From assembly GCA_036924285.1 (NCBI GenBank), contig JAYKYS010000019.1:2418001-2482000 (forward strand): DNA of 64,000 nucleotides, in the 5' to 3' direction. This document shows positions 11,635 to 24,047 of this stretch, in pieces. Positions within the stretch are counted from its first letter, which is position 1; every line of letters starts with the position of its first letter. Made by a program: the position numbers and the translations under genes. The notes below the pieces were generated by a model. That model saw only the letters and a program-made list of their open reading frames with translations, did not search any database and was not told the origin of the DNA. Origin of the DNA: Asterella californica (taxonomy: Eukaryota > Streptophyta > Marchantiopsida > Marchantiales > Aytoniaceae).

Positions 11635-14030
11635 ATGGCATCGGTGGTGGGAACAGCGCAGAAACACCGGGGCAATGTGGTACTGGTACTTGATTTCGGG
11701 TCGCAATACACGCATCTTATCACTCGGCGCATCAGGGGACTGTCCATAGTATCCTTCTGCCTTCCTGCGAATGCCTCGTTGGAATCCATTAAAGCCTTGA
11801 ATCCTTCCGTGATTATTCTTTCTGGCGGCCCTCATTCCGTGCACGAAGAGGGTGCCCCTACGGTTCCAGATGGTTTCTTCGACTACACCCAGGCTAAGAA
11901 GATCGCGGTTTTGGGAATTTGTTACGGCCTTCAGCTGATTGTCAGAGTTTTGGGTGGTGAAGTCAAGCCGGCAGAGAGTCAGGAGTACGGAAGAATGCGG
12001 ATCAAGACAACGGAGAAATCCAGTAGGCTGTTCGGAGACATTGAAGAACCCACAGAGCAGGTTGTCTGGATGAGCCACGGTGATGAGGCTGTGAAGCTGC
12101 CAGAGGGTTTTACCGTCGTGGCAAGGAGTAATCAAGGAAACATTGCGGCAATTGAGAATGCCTCAATCGATGTTTACGGCCTGCAATATCACCCAGAGGT
12201 GCTTGTCTACTCCACTCCACTCCATGTCGCCTTTTTACGGAACTTGGGGCTCCATTCAGTCCACTGCTTTAGCTTTAACTGAACTGATCGTCCGGGCCAA
12301 CTAAACAGGTAACACACTCCGAGCTCGGACTTGAGATGCTGGAACGTTTTCTGGTGGAAGTTGGAGGAATCACTGCCGACTGGAAGCTGCAAGATGTCCT
12401 AGCAGAGCAGATTGAGCTGGTGAAGTCGATGGTTGGTCCGGATGACTTCGCGATTTGCGCTCTTTCTGGTGGCGTGGACTCCACCGTTGCAGCGACCATC
12501 GTGCACAGGGCCATAGGGGATCGTCTCTTCTGCTGTTTTGTCGACAACGGCCTAATGCGGTGAGCAGCAGCAGTAGTATTGAAGCAGTGGGGAGTTTAAA
12601 CGCATTCCATACTTCTGTCCGGTGACGCGTTTCATCGCGTTTCTGTAGAATTTGCTCCCTGGCGCACCACTTAACCTTCCAGTGTTCTGAGTTCCTGGAA
12701 TTTTGGGCAGGTATAAAGAGCAAGAGCGGGTCATGGAGACCTTTAAGAAGGACCTGCATTTGCCCGTGACGTGCGTTGATGCCACGGAACAATTCCTAGG
12801 GAAGCTGAAGGGAGTATCAGACCCCGAACGCAAAAGGAAAATCATAGGAGCCGAGTTTATCGCTGTTTTTGATGAATTCTCGACGAAGCTCGAGAAACAG
12901 CTTGGTAAAAGACCAGCATTTCTCGTCCAAGGAACTCTGTATCCAGACGTAATCGAGTCATGCCCACCTCCAGGAAGTGGTAAATCCCACTCGCACACCA
13001 TCAAGAGCCATCATAATGTTGGAGGACTTCCAGCTGAAATGAAGCTGAAGCTCGTAGAGCCCTTGAAATCGCTGTTCAAAGACGAGGTTCGTCCAGTCAG
13101 CTGAGCTGTATGGAGTGATGTGAGGTTTCTGAGAAAGAAATAGACGCTTGTTATTATCAGCATCTAGGAGTTTTACATTCTACAAGGGGACAACCCGCCT
13201 GGGCCCATCAGAGACTCAACGCGAAATATCTGTAATTTTGCAGATGGCTTGTTGGTAGGGGCCATCGCCTTTTTACTTTGTAATATTTACTTGCACGAAT
13301 TAGCAAGCGAAAGAGTCGACAAGAGGACCGATACTCACACTGGCATGTCGTCACTCAGGTGCGAAAGCTTGGGGAGCTTTTGGAAGTGCCAAGCCATTTT
13401 CTGAAGCGTCACCCATTCCCGGGTCCAGGATTGGCGGTGCGGGTTATGGGCGATGTTACTCACGAGAATGCTCTTGATACGCTGCGCCTCGTACGTTTCT
13501 GCTTTTGGGCAGCTCCCACCTCTTGATACTTGCATCTTGACATAGCGCTGGAGGTTGCTCAGCTCAGAGTGAGTTTCACAGGTTTGCCTTTGACTTGTGC
13601 TTTTGCAGGCTGATGAGATCTTCATAAACTGTATCAAGGAAGCAGGTTTATATGATGAAATCTGGCAGGCGTTCGCCGTGTATCTCCCTGTGAAAACTGT
13701 AGGAGTCCAAGGGGATAAACGCACACATTCTCATGCAATTGCCCTTAGGGCTATTACAAGTCAAGATGGAATGACCGCCGATTGGTGTGTTTCTGCACCT
13801 CCCCCTTTTTCTCGTCCCTGCAGTGGGTAGTTTCTGTCATTTCCGTGAACTCAAGAGCAGCGATGTTTTCTAAAGCTGTGCGTGCTCTCGTGAAACTTTT
13901 CCACAGGTACCATTTCGACTCGAAGTTTTTGGCGGAGGTGTCGTCAAAGATCTGCAATACCGTTAGAGGAATCAACCGTGTAGTGTACGATATTACATCC
14001 AAACCACCAGCGACTGTAGAATGGGAGTAG
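11635..14030 (+). CDS. GMPS: GMP synthase (glutamine-hydrolysing), complete, six exons
   Basis: Converts XMP, ATP and glutamine to GMP in the cytosol, directly after IMPDH. Exons: 11635-12198, 12309-12559, 12711-13086, 13359-13490, 13609-13784, 13907-14030; all introns are GT-AG, phases agree, and the total is 540 codons plus TAG, close to the usual 520-540. The class-I amidotransferase domain shows GICYGLQ with nucleophile Cys96 and the catalytic YHPE (His186, Glu188). The ATP pyrophosphatase P-loop SGGVDST is at residues 241-247. The C-terminal dimerisation domain follows ([47 protein letters not shown] end). The donor after exon 3 (GAG|GTTCGT) is weak. From exon 3 onward the gene forms the right arm of a 2.2-kb inverted repeat with a broken copy at 9696-10959. 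Confidence 0.97.
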
Positions 14031-14979
14031 TTTGGGAACCCTGGAACCAGGCTTCGTTTGTCCTGGGAATCATTTTTTCGGGTATCATCGCTCTACCACA
14101 TGCAGATTAAAAGGCATGGTTCACTTTCCACAGCAGTACGCAGGAATTCTTTCCCGGTAGCAGCTGGAATAGATTCGGGGTGTGAAAAGGTCGCAGGAGT
14201 GAGTACGTATCATTATAATGTTCCACCAGTTGTCTTCAGCTGGAACTTGCAGTGGACTCCGAGTAACACCCTTAGAAATTCCAAGTAACACCCTTAGAAA
14301 TTCCAGACGTCTCGTGTAACAAGAACGATCCTAGAAAGAGATGAGCTATGCGTGGCAACGCGAAACCATGAATGCGGAACCGCTGGAATGAGAAAAGGTG
14401 ACGTTGAGATACTCCCTTGCTGTTCATGATACGCTTGTCTGCAGAACTGTCCGTGCTTAGCAAAATCATGAACCGTGTTCTACGAGAACGATGATATTCA
14501 TGTATTGGCAGTGGTCTAAGTCGTAAAACAGAAATCGTTCTTCAGACCGTATACAGTTCTTAGCTCGAAAGGTTGCACGCGTGGAGGTCCCGCTCACACC
14601 CTCTACAACTCAGCGCACTGAGCAGCCACTTTTCGTCGGAGTTCGCCGGTACCTTGAAGAGGAAAACAGCTCTGCATCGCGTTCCGAGCAAATATCGTAT
14701 ATGTGAGCAATGGTGAAGAAGACGCTCGGAATGAGATGGACGAAGAATAATGTTGTCATGACTGATCGCACACAGTGAGACTTCGTCAAGGAGGTTATGC
14801 TTCCCGTGTATCGCAAATCAACCCGAACTCGGACTCGCCCGAACCGAGAAGTCATAAGCACACAACGCTCTCAGGTTCGTAGGCTTCTGCAGGGTGGTTC
14901 TCTAATGTTAACCGTCGCGTTAAACCACGATTCAAGTCGGCCGAACATCATTCCCCAACAGCTCAGGGTGCACTCACTC
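12802..14979 (+). repeat. Right arm of the 2.2-kb inverted repeat
   Basis: Reverse-complement partner of 8763-10959. It spans exon 3 (from about residue 302) to exon 6 of GMP synthase plus 950 bases of 3' flank. Arms are near-identical by eye, with a 43-base length difference in intron 3 and a 22-bp tandem duplication here. Confidence 0.95.
14261..14304. repeat. 22-bp tandem duplication in the GMP synthase 3' flank
   Basis: GTAACACCCTTAGAAATTCC occurs twice head to tail (14263-14282 and 14285-14304). The inverted copy at about 9440-9462 has a single unit, so the duplication arose in this arm after the arms separated, or was lost from the other. Confidence 0.85.
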
Positions 14980-16238
14980 TCACTGAACTCAAACTACTTC
15001 AGTTCATCAGTCGTAATTCAGCGTAATGGAAGCATCAATTTATGCCAGCCAGCCAAGAGGATTGTCATAACAACGAAAGAAGCGGGACGGGGGTATGCTA
15101 ATATTTTAGGTTTGTCTTTCAAGGGAAAGGGGAGCTTCATATTCAGTATCATACTGATATATTGAGTCTTTGTAACTCACCAGCAGCTTGAGTGAGATAC
15201 AGTACATTTGCTGTCTTATGGGTAAACGGAATGTCGATGAAATTCACGTCTCTCCCTGTGAGTGATTCCGCAGCTACTGCACGTATTTTCCCTCATTCTT
15301 ATAAGATGTCCTTTTTAATGTTTACGGGCTTTGGTTCGATTTTCCTCTCGCGGAATTCTAAACATGTTGGAAGAAGCGTGTTACTCCTCGATCGCGCTGG
15401 CTGGTTTTGGATCGCTGGGTGTCGTTGTGTTTTCTCATAAGCTTTTTCTACGTACGTAGAATAATCACTTTCAACAAGAGGAAGAACGACAGGGGTTTTG
15501 CTGTGTCGGGTTAATCAATTCCCCTGTGGACGAGGTCGTGAGCTCAGGAATTCGATAAATCTTGTTGGGTAAAATGTTACTGCTGTGATTCTATGTCAGT
15601 ACCGTAGATGCAGAAGGTAAGGAGACCAGAGCTTAGGAATTTATTAGCAACAGTTAGTAAAACTGTTGCTGCTGTGGTTCTGTGAGTACCGGAGACGAAC
15701 CAGAGTGCTCAAAGTAAGGAGACCTTAAGTAGTCCAACTCGTTTACATGAGCATTGCTCACATTTAAGTATATTCCACAGGTTATTCCGTGCAAATTTGA
15801 CAATTGATGGTGTGGGAGAGCTATCTGCGATGCAATCCTCACCACGTTTGTGTTCCCGTGTGTAGGTAAGGTTAGATTCCTGATACCCTATCAATGCTAG
15901 CTGTTCAGAGGTTGTCCTTCCACAGTAGTGACGAAGTCTTCGAGTCTGTCACTACTTACTGCGTACGTGAATTAACTGTTTAGACGTCACAGAGCTTTAA
16001 TTGTAATCATATCGACTTCTCAAAGCGTCGGTGAGATGTTTGGTTGGTGTTTCAGAATTTTGGCGTCAAGAAGCATCGTTTCCAGTCAATAGGGTTCTTG
16101 TGACGAAGTTTTCAGTATACTTCTTACGCATCTGTGATTTCATTTGACTATGGGAATGAAGAGATCAGTGGGCGCGAACCTCCTTCACGTCCGGGGCGCA
16201 CGTTGAGGAGTGGGCAACCATGCTACGGTAGAGAAGCA
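14980..16238. other. Intergenic between GMP synthase and the OCRE/G-patch gene
   Basis: Contains the 3' flank of the inverted repeat, a tandem repeat at 15569-15723, and the presumed promoter and 5' leader of the next gene. An upstream ATG (16219) gives a four-codon reading before the called start. Confidence 0.5.
15569..15723. repeat. Imperfect direct repeat, two units of about 60-67 bp
   Basis: Unit 1 (about 15569-15627) and unit 2 (about 15657-15723) share GTAAAA-TGTT-CTGCTGTG-TTCT, AGTACCG-AGA, CAGA and GTAAGGAGACC in the same order, with small indels. Confidence 0.75.
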
Positions 16239-19200
16239 ATGGCAGATAGCGATCCTGGATTTGTGCTCGATGACGCTTCCGGCCTTTATTGTCATGCTAG
16301 GTTAGTAGTTCTTCGAAAGCCGAAGTATTCTCCGTGAGTAATTGGTCAAAGGGTCATGTTGATTTTTCAGCACTGGATCTTCTTCGTTCCCGAATAGTTG
16401 GACAGTCTTTTCCGTCTCAATCAACTACGGGTAGGGTTTGATGGACGATGCTCAGTGGAACATGAAGATTCACGTTGAATGTTCCCTTGCCTGCAATTCG
16501 TCTCGGGGATTTAGGAAGCCTCTCTCAGACTGCTTGGTTCATGTGGAGCGTGTTTGTCATGTTTTGGCGCTGACTGGGTTAGAACTTCAGTTTAATTCCT
16601 GTTATCCCACGGACTACCAAGGAGCAATGAGTGAGATCGCTTTCAACCATTGAGCACCCATGTTTGTTATTATTCCGTTCAATAGATGTTCGAGATGTTT
16701 GTGTAAGGTTTTTACCAGTCCATGTACAAAGTTAGATTACTTGTGCAATCTGGGTTCCGATAAAGCATCATGAGGTTTTGCCAAGATTTCTTCTACAGGA
16801 GCTTGGGAGGCCAGACTTATACTCTGGTGTCAGGCTCGTTTGAACCAGAGATATTTTTGTGCTGATTTGGTTGTAGAAGATGACGTAGTCTGATATTAGT
16901 TTCATCTATGCAGTTCAGGGTTCTACCATGATCCGGATGCAGGGTGGTATTACAACACCCATGACGGAGTTTACTACACTTTCGAGGATGGAACATATGT
17001 TCCCATGTCCTCCACCGACGACTCTTGTGTTGTGATCTCAAAATCAGGAAATTGTTCTCCGAAAGTAGGAAGTGGATTCTCTAATTCGGATTGGACGGGG
17101 GATGCTTTACCCACTACCCAGGAAACAGAAACACGTGACATTGATGAAGGTCACTCAGGAAGTGAGTTGACTCCAGCTGATGCTGGTGAAGTGGTACAAA
17201 AGAGTGATGAACGTGAGGGTGCCCAAGCAGATGAGGAAACAAGGATGCAGATGGAACACGAGTACCCGCTTTGGTATTTTGATACTGTACGATCAGTGTA
17301 CTGGTATTATGACAACGACTCTCGTGCATATTATATATATCAAGGAGAAGATAAAACTTCTGCAGAAGAGGTCGGTGCTGATGAAGTTGCTCGATTTGAA
17401 GAGGAAGATACTGGGAGGGAAGGTACAGTTAAGCCTCACCCGTCATGAACGCCAACGAGTGCCTAAGATGTGCCACTCCGTCCAAACGTTCAATGACGTA
17501 AAAACTGCATATAGTTACTTCCCCTCTAGCAGCGTATGCCAGTACATCTGATTGGTAGTTTCTTACAGGTCCTATTACCTACGTATCCAAGCCTGAAGGG
17601 CTCAACACCGAGGAGAGCAGTCCACAACAGGAGAATGTTGAAACATTTCAACCTACCTCTGGATGGTACGTGAGTTTTGAATCGTCTCTTCACATCACAA
17701 GCTTGGAGAATTTCCTCGCGTCTGTATTATCGAGCGTTGACGTTTCAGTTTAAACTGTGGGATCTGAGTGGAAGTTTAATGTAAGAGATTCAGGGTGAGA
17801 AGCTTGTTTCTATATATGTAAGTTAGAAATGTTCTGCCGTGGATGTCTGATGGGCTCGTCTACAAGATTCTCCTTTCCTTTGGCCCCTTTCTACCCTCGC
17901 GAAGACGTAAATTCGGTTAATGAGTCGAACTAATTGCACAGGGTTGAAGAAGCTCTGATTGAGCTCTACTTGAAAGGCTATCCACAGGAGTCGTCATCTA
18001 AAGATGAAGGACCTTGGATCACATCTGCAGATATTTTCAACGAGTCTCCTCAGAACCGTTCATATCATGCAAGCTCCGGCGTTTCCATAAAATCTTCTTA
18101 TCCCAGTGGTACTACTAGCCGAGGGTATGATGATCAGATGTGGTCTGCCTGTCCATATCATAATTCAACACAAGAATTGCAAGTTCCTTCCAATGACTCA
18201 GACAACGATGGAAGTGAGGAGCTTGAGGAAGGGGAATGGGTCCCTGATGAACCGCTAAGGATAATAGATTGCGAGGAGGGTGAGGTTTGTTCCTTCAATG
18301 GAAAGCTTAGGGAAGAGGATAACGGGTTCTCTTCACAGTTATATGTTGCCAGTGATGAGTACCCCAAAAGTCCTGAAGAGTTTCAAGACTTCTATCATGA
18401 GAATGGAGAAGCATTTAAACATACCGATACAGATGACGTGGATATGGAAGATGGTGAAATTAGCTTGGTCGATGAGCAGAAAAAGGAGGAAGAACAGTGG
18501 CAAGCCCAGTACGGGCAAGTGGTGCGGGAGAAATCCCGGGATTACTTGATACCGGGTGCGGTCGATTTATGGGACTGGGCAATTCTTGACAAGGAGTCAA
18601 AACCACCTAAGCAAGGCAAGTTGAAGAAGCAGCTAGTGGGCAGGATAGTCTCATCAGTGACCAGGTTGCATCCGTCGCTTAGTGGTACCAGTGGCCTCAT
18701 TCGCACAAGTGCCATTAAAGCCGCAGAACTTGACTTTGTGAAGGTCTCATCAGGTATTTATATTATTGTGTTTGGTGGTCAGTAACGAATATCATGGAGT
18801 TTTGAATGTCAGGCCTAAGATGATTTTCCGGATTCTAGTACAAAAGTATAACCTTTGGTTGCATGATCTAGGTAAAATATACCGTTTACGGCGGCCCAGT
18901 AGAAAGCACTTGGCCGCGGCGGGAACGTACGATTCTTCAAACCCGACCAAAGATTTGGGCTTACCTGCCATTGGACTTGCTGCTTTAGACACGACAAAAG
19001 AGAAAGCAACTATTGATGGCAGTGCTGAAAGTGATCACACTAAGGGTCGTGGGGATTCTTTCTCGAAGCCTTTCATTCCCAACACTGGTCACTGGCGGTT
19101 TCAGCGTCTTCTTCCTACCAAAGTACGTGTATCCATTGCGCTAACTTGGTCTTACAACAGCTGTTGTGAAGCACACAACTGGTTGAAGCTGTTACGCATC

Positions 19201-20276
19201 TCTCAAGGACTTCTGCTAGAGTTCCGGGCACTTTGCCAGTCGGTCATAACAGTTCTGTGCTGGCTTCGTCTTGTGGGATTGTGTGAGAAACAGAAAGGGA
19301 GAGGGGTGCCGGCTGCCCTTATGGCCTCGAGATATTTGTCCCCTGAAGAGATGTTGATCAGTGAGCAGGTGAGCACACACTTTAAGCTTTGCTCCTATAC
19401 TGAGTCTTATATGACTCGCCAACTTGGATAACGGACCTCTTTCCGATGGTTGTGGTAGGCTAACTTTAGATGCTTTCTCTTGGAGTTGATTTTGACCGGA
19501 GTCGGTCCTCGGAATCTCCAAGTAACCGACCCTTACACCTCATAGAATTTTCTGGAGTTCAATCCGTATCTGAGGAAGTGTTAACTGGGATTTTTGCTTC
19601 CTATATATCCTTAACTGCAGTATGATGAAACGTATTTGCTGCTTGCTGAAGGTCTGTTCGAAGTTTGGTGGTTTATTTGCCTTCAGATCACTTATTCTGG
19701 ACGTGTGAATACAGAGGAAACAAAGATATCGAGATCGAGCTGCAGAACGCAGGAATTTGCATGGTGGGTTTGGAGTAGGTCCAGGGCAGAAAGGACTATC
19801 TGTTGTCGAGCAGGAGAAGTTGGAGGCTGATGAGGCTGTTGGGATGGCCGGAGCTTTAGAGAAAGCAGCTACTGCCCCTCCATTAGGGAGAGAGAACGTA
19901 GGAAAGCGGATGCTGGAAGGCATGGGCTGGAAAGAGGTTTGTAGCCTCGTGCTCAATTTCGTGATATATTCGAGATGCAAGTGCAATAAGCAATACGGGG
20001 CGTTATGCATTTTGTCATAAGGTTGGAATTGGTGGTTGGTTTGGGAACCTAAACACCGAAAGTGGAATGAAAAAGTAACACGTGAAAAGATTTATATAGC
20101 GTGTTTCTAGAACTCTTACGTCTATCGTTGCACCTTGTAGCTTGTTTCTGGAAATCTCACATCGATTGTTGCGCTCTGAAATGCAGGGTCAAACTCTAGG
20201 ATTGGAAGGGGGTCTGGTAAAACCTCTACAAGCGCAAGGCAACGTTGGGCGTACTGGCCTTGGATGGGCCGAGTAA
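16239..20276 (+). CDS. OCRE-type and G-patch domain protein (probable RNA-processing factor), at least eight exons
   Basis: Modelled exons: 16239-16300, 16914-17422, 17569-17665, 17942-18753, 18872-19122, 19294-19368, 19715-19936, 20187-20276; phases agree and give about 705 residues with a TAA stop. The N-terminus has OCRE-like aromatic repeats (GFVLDDASGLYCHASSGFYH, DAGWYYNTHDGVYYTFEDG), then an acidic linker and a second repeat around YWYYDNDSRAYYIYQ. The middle is acidic (EELEEGEWVPDEP, DVDMEDGEISLVDE), then WQAQYGQV and GKIYRLRRPSRKHLAA. The C-terminus is basic (RKQRYRDRAAERRNLHGGFG) and ends in a G-patch: GKRMLEGMGWKEGQTLGLEG to GNVGRTGLGWAE. OCRE plus G-patch is typical of spliceosome-linked proteins such as RBM5/10 and AGGF1 types; no FHA or RRM domain was seen. 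An in-frame ATG at 16134 could extend the N-terminus. An extra small exon near 19621 is possible, so the junction before 19715 is the least certain. Confidence 0.82.
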
Positions 20277-23272
20277 CATGGTTTTCCTGGGGGCCTTTAT
20301 TAATTCAAGCTTGTCACGTGCTCTCTGCAGTGCCCCAGCCACGTAAGTCTTTTAGATATGCGTGAGAATGTCAGTATGTTGCTGCGTGCTGCATGGGACA
20401 GAGGAAAGTGCTTTTTGGTGGAGTCGCTATGCTCGCGAGGAAGGAGGAGAAATGTGGCTACTGTGATCCGGTTATTTATTTTACTATGCATTAAGCATAT
20501 GGTCCTCATTTGTACGATCAGGAAATAACGTGTATATGGAAGATAACTTGGAAACAGTTTATTGAAATTTCAAGCCTTACGCAGTCAACTTGTGTTAAAC
20601 CTTGATGCTAGAAGTATATCTGTTTTCCACAGGGATCTTCTGATAAAGCGAGATAAAGCACACAAGATCAGATGTGACCAATTTCAGTGAGTTACTTACC
20701 AGACGAATCTCTACTACAGGTGAGATTTCTCGTGGCGTAAAACGATTTGTGTTATCTTTCCTTATTGATTCCAAGTTGACATGTTTATCACTATTTGTAT
20801 CGGCTATTGGTTATGTGGAAGGGTCCCGTAGTTGAGGTTACCAGATCCATAATAGCTTCTGATCTTCTTGTTTCGCAGGGATTAAATTCAGTGGTGTGGA
20901 CTTGAGCACTAGATCTAGGCTTAATATTGCAGATGTTCATCAATATTCGCTGGATAATTTTTATTCTAAGTGAATTTTGTCAAGCGGATACACGGGAGTA
21001 CTGGACTCTGAATGGATTCATGATTGTTTGACAGGTTGGTCGTCTAGAGCATTCCCCGTCTTAATACAGGTGTGCAGGAACTTTGACTGGAATCCCGCTA
21101 CTGTATGTAGGTGCAAGTTTCAGTGACCCTCTGAGGCCACGCAAGCGTTCTCTGCACTAACGATGAGGACAATCTTTAGTTCGGACATGATATTTTAGTA
21201 GAAATCCTCTTCTGGAAAACGTCGGAGATTAGTGTGGGTCTGTCTAACGTGGACGCCTAGAAAGGAGAAACTAGTGTGCCGAATCAGACCACATTACATC
21301 AGAGGTAAACAGGATAGCAGCGGTCGAGTGGGCGAAGTTCAGTGAATATGCATAGCTTAAGCTGTTTCATGATCCTCAGCTTAAAGCCCATGCAATCAAA
21401 TTACTTTCCTAGAGTGCAGTTCTTTTCTGATTTCCTCCTTACGTGTGATAGAGATGTAACAAGAAAGCATTATGCGCTGGGAGGTCGACGTTTACATCTG
21501 CGCAGTGCCTTCTGCTCGGAGAGGTATGAAAACTATGCGGCCTGGCTGAGTAGACGTGAGTGAATGTCACCTGATCATGTAAAGTAATAAAGCACCGATT
21601 GCGGATTTAAAAGTTGCCTGTTACTCCCTGGGCAATTGGTAATTGAAGCCACCGAAAGCTCCATATTGTGTCCTTCCTTATTCCGAAGGACAGGTTTTCT
21701 AACAAGAATATGCCGTCCACGTCGCCTAAAAGTGGCGGCCAGTGTTCCTAAACTGTCTGGAGCTGCAGTCATGAAGCAGAGAGAAGTCACAAATATATTA
21801 TACTCAGGTCTTGTTTAGGGCGTCTGTCTGCATCGCATGTTGTACAGCCATCTGTTGTGCGCTTATCGAACTGCTATAATCAAGAGAAGAAATAAATAAG
21901 CAAACATGGAGTGGCGGAACAATATTTAATGACGTACTACGTTTAGATGGCGGATTGGTTGATTTTAGTTTAAACACGTGAGTCGAATAAAGATGTATAA
22001 TAAACCCTAATACTCAACATAGAGACTGAAGATATCTTTCCCCACTGCGTTATACAGTGAATTTCGTTTCTCTTATGAGAAAACGTGTATATGTTACAGT
22101 AAATTATTATAAAAACCTGAATTAATTCATATCATTCAGTCTCGGAGTAGCTAACTGATCTAGATATAAACCATAACCGGAGACCGGGTTGATGTGTTGC
22201 TGGGGTACAAGTCCGAGACAATAATTTTCAAAACACAGTCATTCTGTGAAGACATTAATTTATGGTCAATGAGGAGATTAATTTATGATCTAACCTTTCC
22301 CGCCAGGAGGGTTAGAACATAAATTAATGTACATCACATGTACACTTCTAAGTGTACATGGGTGAATAAATAAATAATATCCTCCTCTGTTACCTTAAAC
22401 AGCGAGCGTCCAAATGTTCAGGTCTGAGTGAATCGAATCGAGAACTTCAAAAATAAAGAGTGGAGGAGGAACGCTACTTAAATACCTGTGTAGAATACAT
22501 CTCCTTATGTATCTTTGTATGTGAACCAGTAAGTGAGAAATAACTGAAATAATCTGCCTTGAGCTCATTGTGCAATCCACTTCTCACGCGGATATGCACT
22601 TAACCGGACAACTGGGGAAGAAGTCACATGCATTGGTCAGAATCAGTCGTGTCAAGTTATAATCCTTTCCTTGAAGTGGCATGAAATTCAAATGTTCTCT
22701 GTTGTAAGATACCATCAGGCAGCGGATTCTCTGCATGTTCGGTCGGCTCGTTCTATAATCCCTTCTCGTGAGCAGAACTAACGAACCCATCACGAAACAT
22801 TTTCTTGCCTGTCCGACTGTACAATTTCTTTCTGGAACCATCTGATAGACATGTCTGGTCCGATGTGATACATGGCCATATGCACAACTTCACAGAAATC
22901 GACAGCAATGCTTCTATCGGTCACGAATAGATTTCTACTCTGTGGTGGACCCGCATGAGACAAGCCTACCGTGGGCGAGATGGCGCTACTTAGCCATGGG
23001 AACTTCTTGTCATAGAAAATCATTGTTCTAGAGAACACGTATATAAAAAGTAGAATGGTTTCTTCTAGGGATGAGTCGAAGCACGTGTGGTGGACCTAAC
23101 TTTGTTTTGGAACATGAGTTATGCTGGTGTGTTTTGCTTACAGACGATGCGCTGAGACACATGAGAGTTTGCGCGTGTCCTAATGTTAACTCTGAAGAGC
23201 TTTCTTCTTGTCTCATATTCTGTTAGATTCGACAATTAGGATCAGAGTGGCCATGAAAATTAGACAAGCGCA
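20277..23272. other. Intergenic, no gene recognised
   Basis: Three kilobases with no convincing exon. Short minus-strand open frames at 22584-23216 run in three different frames and have coding-like composition but no recognised domain; they may be a decayed gene. A family X fragment with two hairpins is at 22270-22370. Confidence 0.45.
22270..22370 (-). repeat. Family X repeat fragment with two hairpins
   Basis: Hairpin 1 is TCTAACC...GGGTTAG followed by CATAAATTAATG; hairpin 2 is ATGTACACTTCT-AAGTGTACAT; GGTGAATA follows. Order and flanks match 38260-38350, so both are copies of the same element in the same orientation. Confidence 0.65.
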
Positions 23273-23839
23273 TTGGCAGCCTCACAAAGCTGTAGCAGGC
23301 AGCATGTTCTTAAAGCGAACATTACCACTCTCAATGATGATGCAAGAGAGCTGACAAGATATGGAGGAGGAAATTTGGACCTGACACACACTTCTTATCC
23401 TGCTACAACTTCTTTTTGGTATGCTATTCTGTTCAACTCTAATCCTAATCAGGTGCCGAATAAATCTCCCGCTGCAGCTCCGTTTCCTGAAGACACTAGC
23501 CACAAAACAGTCGATAACCTGGCAGCAGCAAGTGCCGAAACAGTAACGCCTGTCGTCTGGGTCATGCATGTCCTATTGGTCATGCATGTCGTGTGCTCGT
23601 ATGCTTGTTTGTTTTCCTGTTTGCTTGCTTTCTTACTTGCTTGTTGGGCATCATCCGCAGACGTTTCTTGCCCTTCTTGTCGACAGACGGTCGTGAATAA
23701 GAAGAGGGTGTGGTCTGCATGTAGAATCCTCGTGAAGTTATGGCAAGATCTGAAATGCGCTGATTCGTTGGAAATTCAGTATGGGCCCTCGGGAAACCTA
23801 ATTAATCAGGACGAACTGGGTCATGATCCAGCCTTCTAG
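23273..23839 (+). CDS. Unassigned open reading frame, 188 codons, doubtful
   Basis: An uninterrupted frame lies here whose product has a hydrophobic segment near residues 95-127 (VVWVMHVLLVMHVVCSYACL and on), followed by CPSC and a basic stretch. No family was recognised. The first codon at 23273 is a non-ATG start in this frame. Surrounding DNA shows no exon pattern. It is listed because of its length; chance is at least as likely as a real gene. Confidence 0.15.
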   Translation: MAASQSCSRQHVLKANITTLNDDARELTRYGGGNLDLTHTSYPATTSFWYAILFNSNPNQVPNKSPAAAPFPEDTSHKTVDNLAAASAETVTPVVWVMHVLLVMHVVCSYACLFSCLLAFLLACWASSADVSCPSCRQTVVNKKRVWSACRILVKLWQDLKCADSLEIQYGPSGNLINQDELGHDPAF

Positions 23840-24026
23840 GCATTGATATATGTGTGAACACAAACTCTGTAGCTTATTCTGGCCACTGAAACCAAGAATA
23901 CATTTGTAGCAGATTGAGAATCTTATAACACGATAATGCCAGACAGCTTTCGTACATGCATGGGAGCTGTGCATCCCTTAGTCTTTCGACCATAGACCCC
24001 GCGCCGTGGCTGAACGGTGCATGCAT

Positions 24027-24047
24027 GAGAGAGAGAGAGAGAGAGAG
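24027..24047. repeat. (GA)n microsatellite
   Basis: An uninterrupted GA dinucleotide run of about ten units. Confidence 0.9.

Noticed and set aside
12552..13004. Long open frame on the minus strand across GMP synthase exons 2 and 3
   Set aside because: It is antisense to well-supported exons with conserved motifs; its near twin in the inverted copy follows from the duplication.
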